Positions 51,577-57,006 of a DNA stretch of 57,006 nucleotides are shown one piece after another. The notes under the pieces are model-generated. The model did not search any database and was not told the DNA's origin. It saw only the letters and a list, made by a program, of their open reading frames with translations. Position 1 is the first letter of the stretch. The number at the start of each line of letters is the position of its first letter. Source of the DNA: DASRVA01 sp050732935 (GTDB lineage: Bacteria; Gemmatimonadota; Gemmatimonadetes; JACCXV01; JAHWKZ01); the NCBI GenBank assembly GCA_050732935.1, contig JBOHRW010000077.1:1-57006 (forward strand), in the 5' to 3' direction. The position numbers and the translations under genes were made by a program.

Positions 51577-52566
51577 ATGATGGCACGCACACGACACCTC
51601 ATCCTGGCCGCCCTGGTCGGCTCGACCCTCGCCGCCTGCGGCGGGGGGCCCGATAGCGGGGACTCCAACGATTCCGCGCTCTCCGGTTCCGTGCAGATTG
51701 ATGGATCGAGCACGGTCTATCCCATCTCCGAAGCCGTCGCCGAGGAGTTCCAGAGGATGCATCCCGAGACACGGGTCACTGTCGGCGTGTCGGGCACAGG
51801 CGGCGGGTTCCAGCGCTTCTGCGCTGGGGAGACGGACATCTCCGACGCTTCCCGTCCGATCAAAGACGGCGAGGCCGAGCTCTGCCGGCAGAACGGCATC
51901 GATTTTACTGAGATCCGGGTCGCCTGGGATGGCCTGTCGGTCGTCACCAACCCGTCCAACGACTTCGTCGACTGCCTGACGGTCGACGAGCTGAAGGGGA
52001 TCTGGGAGCCGGGCAGCGAGGTGAACAACTGGAGCCAGGTCCGTCAAGGCTTCCCCGACAAGGAACTGGTCCTTTACGGTCCGGGGACCGACAGCGGGAC
52101 GTTCGACTACTTCACCGAGGCGATCATGGGTGAGGAGGACGCCAGCCGTCCCGACTACACCGCCAGCGAAAACGACAACGTCCTCGTCCAGGGTGTCATG
52201 GGAGACCCCGGCGCGCTCGGATACTTCGGATACGCGTACTACGAGGAGAACGCCGATCAGCTGAAGCTGCTGGGAGTCGATGGCAGCTCGGGTTGCGTCC
52301 AGCCCTCCGTCGAGACGATCGAGACCGGGGAGTACGCCCCGCTGAGCCGCCCGCTGTACATCTATGTGAGCGACCGCGGGCTGGCGAAGCCGCAGGTGGC
52401 AGAGTTCGTGCGCTTTTATCTGGAGGAGGGAGCCGAGCTGGTACGCGCGGTCGGCTACATCCCCCTCCAGCCCGCGCAGTACGAGGAAGAGCGGGAGAAG
52501 CTCCCGGGTGCCCCCGCCGGGGCTCGGGAGGAGCCCACCGCGGCCGAACGCGCCGGAGGAGAGTGA
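51577..52566 (+). CDS. pstS: Phosphate ABC transporter substrate-binding lipoprotein
   Basis: 329 residues. Lipobox STLAACGGG after a short signal peptide. Phosphate pocket motifs IDGSSTVYPISEAVAEEF, VSGTGGGFQRFCAGETDISD and YGPGTDSGTFDYFTEAI are PstS-like. An acidic/Ala-rich tail follows residue 300. ATG 51577 is chosen for AAAGGATC upstream; an ATG at 51559 is an alternative. Binds phosphate outside the inner membrane. pstC GTG overlaps the stop by four bases. Confidence 0.92.
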   Translation: MMARTRHLILAALVGSTLAACGGGPDSGDSNDSALSGSVQIDGSSTVYPISEAVAEEFQRMHPETRVTVGVSGTGGGFQRFCAGETDISDASRPIKDGEAELCRQNGIDFTEIRVAWDGLSVVTNPSNDFVDCLTVDELKGIWEPGSEVNNWSQVRQGFPDKELVLYGPGTDSGTFDYFTEAIMGEEDASRPDYTASENDNVLVQGVMGDPGALGYFGYAYYEENADQLKLLGVDGSSGCVQPSVETIETGEYAPLSRPLYIYVSDRGLAKPQVAEFVRFYLEEGAELVRAVGYIPLQPAQYEEEREKLPGAPAGAREEPTAAERAGGE

Positions 52567-53450
52567 CGGCTGGGCGGGCCCTCCGCGAGCGTGCGATCGG
52601 CGCCATCCTGTTCCTGTCCGGGGCGTTCTCGGTCATGACCACGATCGGCATCGTGGTCGTCCTGGTCTGGGAGTCGGTTGGCTTCTTCCGTCGGGTCCCG
52701 GTGCTCGACTTCCTGACCGGCACGGTGTGGACGCCGCTCTTCGAGCCGCAGCGGTTCGGGGTCCTGCCCCTGGTCGTCGGGTCCGTCCTGGTGGCGGTGA
52801 TCGCGAGCCTGATCGCGGTCCCGCTGGGCCTTGGCTCGGCCATCTATCTGAGCGAGTATGCGCCGCGGCGCGCCCGCGACGCAATCAAGCCGATCCTGGA
52901 GGTGCTGGCGGGGGTCCCGACCGTAGTCTACGGCTACTTCGCGCTCACCTTCGTGACCCCGGCCCTGCGCCACGTGATCCCGGGTCTCGGCATCTTCAAC
53001 GCGCTCTCGGCCGGCATCGTGGTGGGAATCATGATCCTGCCCTTGATCGCCTCACTGTCCGAAGACGCCATGGCGGCCGTTCCCCGGGCCCTCCGGCAGG
53101 GGGCGTACGCCCTGGGGGCGACCAAGTTCGAGGTGGCCACCCGCGTCGTCACCCCCGCTGCCTTGTCGGGGATCGTGGCGTCGTTCATTCTGGCGGTCTC
53201 GCGCGCCATCGGGGAGACGATGGCCGTTGTCCTGGCCGCCGGGATGACACCCAACCTCACGTTCGACCCCCGGGAATCGATCCAGACGATGACCGCCTAT
53301 ATCGTGCAGGTGAGCATCGGGGACACCCCATTCGGCTCGATCGAGTACCAGTCGATCTTCGCGGTGGGGATGCTCCTGTTCATGGTCACGCTGGCCATGA
53401 ACATCTTCGGCCGCTGGTTTCTCGAGCGCTATCGGGAAGTGTACGTGTGA
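52563..53450 (+). CDS. pstC: Phosphate ABC transporter permease PstC
   Basis: 295 residues from a GTG overlapping the pstS stop. Six helices. VPLGLGSAIYLSEYAPRRAR and ILEVLAGVPTVVYGYFAL are PstC-specific; the EAA-like loop reads RALRQGAYALGATKFEVATR and is followed by LAVSRAIGETMAVVLAAG. The upstream frame running into pstS is not coding. Inner-membrane channel with PstA; overlaps pstA by four bases. Confidence 0.9.
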   Translation: MTAGRALRERAIGAILFLSGAFSVMTTIGIVVVLVWESVGFFRRVPVLDFLTGTVWTPLFEPQRFGVLPLVVGSVLVAVIASLIAVPLGLGSAIYLSEYAPRRARDAIKPILEVLAGVPTVVYGYFALTFVTPALRHVIPGLGIFNALSAGIVVGIMILPLIASLSEDAMAAVPRALRQGAYALGATKFEVATRVVTPAALSGIVASFILAVSRAIGETMAVVLAAGMTPNLTFDPRESIQTMTAYIVQVSIGDTPFGSIEYQSIFAVGMLLFMVTLAMNIFGRWFLERYREVYV

Positions 53451-54364
53451 CTTTCGCGAAAGCGACTCTCGAGCGCGGATCGGCGGAGATGCTTCTAACC
53501 GCTCCACCGGGGCTCGTCCGGCGGCGGCGGCGGGGACGGGTGTTCGAGCTCCTGTGCCTCGGGGCGACCGTGGCGGGTGTCCTCGTGCTGGCGATCCTGC
53601 TGGTCGACGTTCTGGTGGACGGAGCGGGATGGCTGACCGCCACGTTCTTCACCGAATCGCCATCCCGGATCCCCGCCCGGGCCGGCATCAAGCCGGCTCT
53701 GGCCGGCACCCTGTGGCTGATGGCGCTTGTGGCCGCGATCTCGTTCCCGCTCGGAGTGGCGACAGCGATCTATCTCGAGGAGTACGCCGGGAAGGGTTGG
53801 ATCCAGACCGTCATCCAGACCAACATCGCCAACCTGGCCGGCGTTCCGTCGATCGTGTATGGGATCCTGGGCCTTGCTGTCTTCGTCCGCTGGATGGCGG
53901 CGATCACGGGCGGCCGGAGCGTCCTTTCGGGCGCACTCACGATCTCGCTGCTCATCCTGCCGGTCCTCATCATCGCCGGGCAGGAGGCGATCCGGGCGGT
54001 CCCGAGCTCCATCCGCGAAGCTTCCTATGGCCTCGGGGCGACGCGCTGGCAGACCGTGCGCCACCACGTGCTGCCCAACGCGCTGCCGGGAATCATGACC
54101 GGAACCATTCTGGCCCTTTCGCGCGCCATCGGAGAGACGGCTCCACTCATCATGATCGGCGCCCTCACGTACATCGCCTTCGTGCCCGATGGCCCGCGCG
54201 ACGCTTTCACGGTCCTGCCGATCCAGATCTTCAACTGGGCCTCGCGGCCGCAGGACGAGTTCCGGAACCTGGCCGCCGCGGCCATCATCGTGCTACTCGT
54301 GCTCCTGCTCTCCATGAACGCGCTCGCGATCTGGCTCCGCAACAAGTATCGGAAGGAATGGTGA
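53447..54364 (+). CDS. pstA: Phosphate ABC transporter permease PstA
   Basis: 305 residues from a GTG overlapping the pstC stop (GTGA). Six helices, with PLGVATAIYLEEYAGKGWIQ, NLAGVPSIVYGILGLAVFVR, the coupling loop IREASYGLGATRWQTVRHHV and LALSRAIGETAPLIMIGA. The basic N-terminus (RRRRRGRVFELL) is cytoplasmic. Pairs with PstC; the pstB start follows after four bases. Confidence 0.9.
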   Translation: MTFAKATLERGSAEMLLTAPPGLVRRRRRGRVFELLCLGATVAGVLVLAILLVDVLVDGAGWLTATFFTESPSRIPARAGIKPALAGTLWLMALVAAISFPLGVATAIYLEEYAGKGWIQTVIQTNIANLAGVPSIVYGILGLAVFVRWMAAITGGRSVLSGALTISLLILPVLIIAGQEAIRAVPSSIREASYGLGATRWQTVRHHVLPNALPGIMTGTILALSRAIGETAPLIMIGALTYIAFVPDGPRDAFTVLPIQIFNWASRPQDEFRNLAAAAIIVLLVLLLSMNALAIWLRNKYRKEW

Positions 54365-54368
54365 TCTC

Positions 54369-55145
54369 TTGCCGACGATCAAGGTGACCTCCGATGGGGC
54401 CCCCGCGCTCGAGACGCAGGCTCTCTCGGTATTCTACGGGGACAACGAGGCCATCAAGTCGATTTCGATGGAGATCCCGAAGAACAGGATCGTGGCCCTG
54501 ATCGGTCCGTCCGGATGCGGGAAGTCGACCCTTCTCCGGTGCTTCAACCGGATGAACGACCTGGTTCCCAATGCGAGGATCGACGGGCGGGTCATCTTCC
54601 GTGGCGAAAACCTCTACGACGATCACATCGATCCGGTCGAGGTCCGCCGGCGGATCGGCATTGTGTTCCAGAAGCCGAATCCCTTCCCAAAATCGATCTA
54701 CGACAACGTCGCGTTCGGGCCGCGCATCAACGCGATCGACGGCGACCTGGACGAGATCGTCGAGCGCTCGCTGCGTCAGGCCGCACTGTGGGAGGAAGTG
54801 AAGGATCGCCTGGACGACAGCGCGTTCGAGCTCTCGGGCGGGCAGCAGCAGAGGCTCTGCATCGCCCGTGCGCTGGCGGTCACACCCGAAGTGCTGCTGA
54901 TGGACGAGCCGGCCTCGTCTCTTGATCCGATCGCGACCGCCAAGATCGAGGAGCTGATCCAGGAGCTGGTCGAGAGCTACACGATCGTGATCGTTACCCA
55001 CAACATGCAGCAGGCGGCGCGCGTCTCCCACTACACCGCGTATCTCTATCTGGGCGAGCTGATCGAGTACGACGACACGGACAGGATCTTCACCGCACCC
55101 AGCGAACGGAACACGGAGGACTATGTCACAGGAAGATTCGGCTAA
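54369..55145 (+). CDS. pstB: Phosphate ABC transporter ATPase PstB
   Basis: 258 residues from a TTG. Walker A LIGPSGCGKSTLLRCFNRMN is PstB-specific, as are GIVFQKPNPFPKSIYDNVAF, the signature ELSGGQQQRLCIARALA, Walker B LLMDEPASSLDPIATAKIEE and IVTHNMQQAARVS. The only ATG-like alternative lies inside the core domain, so TTG is accepted. Its 3' end overlaps phoU by 23 bases. Confidence 0.92.
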   Translation: MPTIKVTSDGAPALETQALSVFYGDNEAIKSISMEIPKNRIVALIGPSGCGKSTLLRCFNRMNDLVPNARIDGRVIFRGENLYDDHIDPVEVRRRIGIVFQKPNPFPKSIYDNVAFGPRINAIDGDLDEIVERSLRQAALWEEVKDRLDDSAFELSGGQQQRLCIARALAVTPEVLLMDEPASSLDPIATAKIEELIQELVESYTIVIVTHNMQQAARVSHYTAYLYLGELIEYDDTDRIFTAPSERNTEDYVTGRFG

Positions 55146-55827
55146 GCCCCTGCGTCACTTCGATCAGGAGCTCGACGAGCTGCGCGGGCTCCTGCTCCGC
55201 ATGGCCGGCCTGGCCGAAGAGCAGGTCCGGTCCGCGCTGGCGGCCGTGAAGCGGCTCGACGGACAGGCGGCCGGCCAGACCATCCTGGCCGACCGCGGGG
55301 TGGATGCGCTCGAGCTGGAGATCGAGGAGCTGGCCATCAGCCTTCTCGCTCGCCGTCAGCCGATGGCCGGGGATCTGCGGACGCTGATCGCCGTGCTCAA
55401 GATCTCGAACGATCTCGAGCGGGTCGGCGACCACGCCGTGAACATCGCCCAGTGCGCCAGGCGGCTGGCCGAGGCGTACCCGATGCCCCAGCCGACCGAG
55501 CTCGAGCAGATGGCCGAGCTGTCGACAGCGATGCTCCGTGACGCCATCAGCGCCTTCATCGAGCGCGACGTGGCGCTGGCCCGGAACGTCTGCATCCGAG
55601 ACGAGGAGGTGGATCGCTACAACGACACCGTCTTCCGACTCATGCTCTCGCAGATGGCGGAGAACACCAGCACGGTGATCCCGGCGCTGCAGATGATGCT
55701 GGTAGCCCGAAACCTGGAACGCGTAGCTGATCTCGCTACCAATCTTGGGGAAGACGTGATCTACATCGTCGAGGCGCGCACGATCAAGCATCACGCGAAC
55801 GATACCGAAGGGGAGTTCGACCAGTGA
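55123..55827 (+). CDS. phoU: Phosphate signalling protein PhoU
   Basis: 234 residues, two PhoU three-helix repeats. Metal-binding E/D motifs NDLERVGDHAVNIAQCARRL (first repeat) and VARNLERVADLATNLGED (second repeat) are both present and intact. Links Pst transport state to PhoR and restrains PhoB when phosphate is plentiful. ATG inside the pstB end; the phoB GTG overlaps its stop. Confidence 0.92.
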   Translation: MSQEDSAKPLRHFDQELDELRGLLLRMAGLAEEQVRSALAAVKRLDGQAAGQTILADRGVDALELEIEELAISLLARRQPMAGDLRTLIAVLKISNDLERVGDHAVNIAQCARRLAEAYPMPQPTELEQMAELSTAMLRDAISAFIERDVALARNVCIRDEEVDRYNDTVFRLMLSQMAENTSTVIPALQMMLVARNLERVADLATNLGEDVIYIVEARTIKHHANDTEGEFDQ

Positions 55828-56537
55828 GCGAAGGTAGAAATGGCGCGTCTCGCCCGATGATCCTCGTCGTGGAGGACGAGCCCGACCTGAGGAGTCTGCT
55901 CGATCGACAGCTCGATCGCGCGGGGTACCGTGTCCTCCTGGCGGACGACGGCCTCGAGGGACTCGAGACCGCGTGGCGGGAGTCGGTGGACCTCGTGCTG
56001 CTCGACCTCATGCTGCCGCATCTGGACGGTCTGGAGGTCTGCCGGCGCCTCAAGCGCGATCCCCGCACCTCTCGCCTTCCGATCATCATGCTGACGGCCA
56101 AGGGAGAGCCGGTCGACCGGATCGTGGGGCTCGAGCTGGGCGCCGACGACTACATCACCAAGCCGTTCAACCTTCGCGAGCTCCTGTTGCGGATTGCCGC
56201 CGTGCTGCGGCGAAGTAGTGGAGAAGATGTGCGCAGCGACCGGATCGAGTTCGACGGTCTGGTGCTGGATTCCGCGGCCCGTACCGTGCACGTGGGAAAA
56301 GAGGAGGTTCACCTGACGACCCGCGAGTTCGACCTGCTGCACTTCCTGCTGTCGCATCCCAACCGCGTGTTCAGCCGGACCGATCTCCTGCGCCAGGTGT
56401 GGGACTACGACTTCGAGGGCTATGACCGGACCGTCGACGCCCACGTGGCCCGTCTGCGGCGGAAACTGGGCGAGTCGGGGAGCTGGATCGAGACGGCCTG
56501 GGGCGTGGGCTACAAGTTCAATCCCCCGTCCGGCTGA
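55824..56537 (+). CDS. phoB: Response regulator PhoB
   Basis: 237 residues from a GTG overlapping phoU. Receiver domain (about 12-128) with E17/D18/E19 acidic pocket, phospho-acceptor D61 in VLLDLMLPHLDG, T/S in MLTAKGEP and K113 in YITKPFNL. OmpR/PhoB winged-helix DNA-binding domain (about 140-233) with HLTTREFDLLHFLLSHPNRV, VWDYDFEGYDRTVDAHVARL and WGVGYKF. Activates Pho genes via PHO boxes. Confidence 0.9.
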   Translation: MSEGRNGASRPMILVVEDEPDLRSLLDRQLDRAGYRVLLADDGLEGLETAWRESVDLVLLDLMLPHLDGLEVCRRLKRDPRTSRLPIIMLTAKGEPVDRIVGLELGADDYITKPFNLRELLLRIAAVLRRSSGEDVRSDRIEFDGLVLDSAARTVHVGKEEVHLTTREFDLLHFLLSHPNRVFSRTDLLRQVWDYDFEGYDRTVDAHVARLRRKLGESGSWIETAWGVGYKFNPPSG

Positions 56538-56550
56538 GGGCGGGGGCCCG

Positions 56551-57006
56551 ATGCGCCTGCGCAACCGGATCCTCTTCACGTACCTGGCCTTCGGCCTGGT
56601 GCTGACGCTGATCGCCGGGGTCCTGCTCTACCGCGCCACGACCGCAGCGGCCCGGAGCGGGATCGAAGACCGGGTCGCGACCGGGGTTCGCCTCGCCGCC
56701 GCCACGCTGGAGCGAGGGGCGGCACCCTCCGACGGGACCGGCCTCGACCTCTATGTCGACCAGCTGGCCCGGGCAGCCGACGCCCGCATCACTCTGGTCG
56801 CGCCGGACGGCCGGGTCATCGCCGACAGCGAGTTCGACGGCGCGGCGCTGGCGGCCCTCGATGACCACGACAATCGCGCCGAGATCGTCGAGGCGCGCGC
56901 TGGGGGCGAGGGGCACAGCGTCCGTTACTCTCGCTCCGTCGGAACGCAGATGCTGTACCGGGCTCGGCTCGTCGACGAGGGCCCGTGGAGCGACGCCGTG
57001 GTACGC
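56551..57006 (+). CDS. phoR: Sensor histidine kinase PhoR, N-terminal part
   Basis: 152 codons to the window edge from an ATG 14 bases after phoB. One membrane helix (ILFTYLAFGLVLTLIAGVLL), then a PAS-like extracytoplasmic domain with ITLVAPDGRVIADSEFDGAA and RAEIVEARAGGEGHSVRYSR followed by MLYRARLVDEGPW, as in PhoR-type kinases whose sensor region lies before the second helix. The kinase domain is outside the window. Confidence 0.8.
   Translation, partial: MRLRNRILFTYLAFGLVLTLIAGVLLYRATTAAARSGIEDRVATGVRLAAATLERGAAPSDGTGLDLYVDQLARAADARITLVAPDGRVIADSEFDGAALAALDDHDNRAEIVEARAGGEGHSVRYSRSVGTQMLYRARLVDEGPWSDAVVR

Overview
High-GC (roughly two-thirds G+C), densely packed DNA from a Gram-negative-type bacterium. 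A TonB-dependent receptor, a phosphate-selective porin, a beta-barrel-like secreted protein, lipoproteins and a System I cytochrome c maturation operon all imply an outer membrane and respiration. The gene mix (nucleotide-transporter-family permease, TonB receptor with a carboxypeptidase-regulatory-like domain, RuBisCO-like protein) would suit a soil phylum such as Gemmatimonadota or a neighbour, but nothing here fixes the taxon. No rRNA, tRNA, CRISPR array or intact mobile element was seen. Many genes overlap by 1-4 bases (ATGA, GTGA, TTGA, TGATG), so long polycistronic units dominate.

Layout. 1-640: pile-up of broken gene ends (GST N-terminus, class III cyclase piece, DUF5674 piece, methylmalonate-semialdehyde dehydrogenase tail). 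642-2074: membrane protein and VOC protein, divergent. 2176-6419: operon of a RuBisCO-like protein, a cupin and molybdate ABC transporter modABC. 6560-9195: Cys-rich small protein, a scar where a glycosyltransferase and an FAD monooxygenase are both truncated at one point, a corrinoid-binding-like protein and an XRE regulator closed by a terminator. 9444-15422: NTP/NDP-transporter-family permease, His/Cys-rich exported protein, TonB receptor, CopC-CopD fusion and YcnI-like protein, probably copper handling. 15551-26174: ten-gene operon for reductive pyrimidine catabolism (PreT/PreA, NCS1 permease, ureidopropionase, class III aminotransferase, aldehyde dehydrogenase, plus CoA-transferase, NTF2-like, cupin and membrane proteins); dihydropyrimidinase follows at 26856-28259 behind its own structured leader. 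Together these can carry uracil/thymine to beta-alanine and malonate semialdehyde.

28256-35310: DMT permease whose frame lost its stop, small repeat protein, CGNR regulator behind a palindrome, ClC protein with CBS domains, ParE remnant and an ABC-2 exporter. 35404-37362: strong sigma70-type promoter, ferredoxin-reductase-like flavoprotein and Crp/Fnr regulator. 37492-45021: di-haem cytochrome followed by ccmGHEABCDF and a short CcmI. The CcmE carries a Cys (CxxxY) in place of the haem-binding His, yet CcmG and CcmH are present, an unusual combination. 45080-50263: secreted/lipoproteins, then pheA and an aminotransferase with altered PLP-site residues. 50318-57006: Pho locus, with a candidate PHO box, porin, pstSCAB, phoU, phoB and the start of phoR cut by the window edge.

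No wholly new system is evident. The best leads are the Cys-type CcmE operon, the pyrimidine operon with an embedded CoA-transferase and an NCS1 permease carrying an extra ~100-residue domain, the RuBisCO-like/cupin pair next to modABC, and the N-for-D aminotransferase. Functions rest on reading motifs by eye; no database search was possible.
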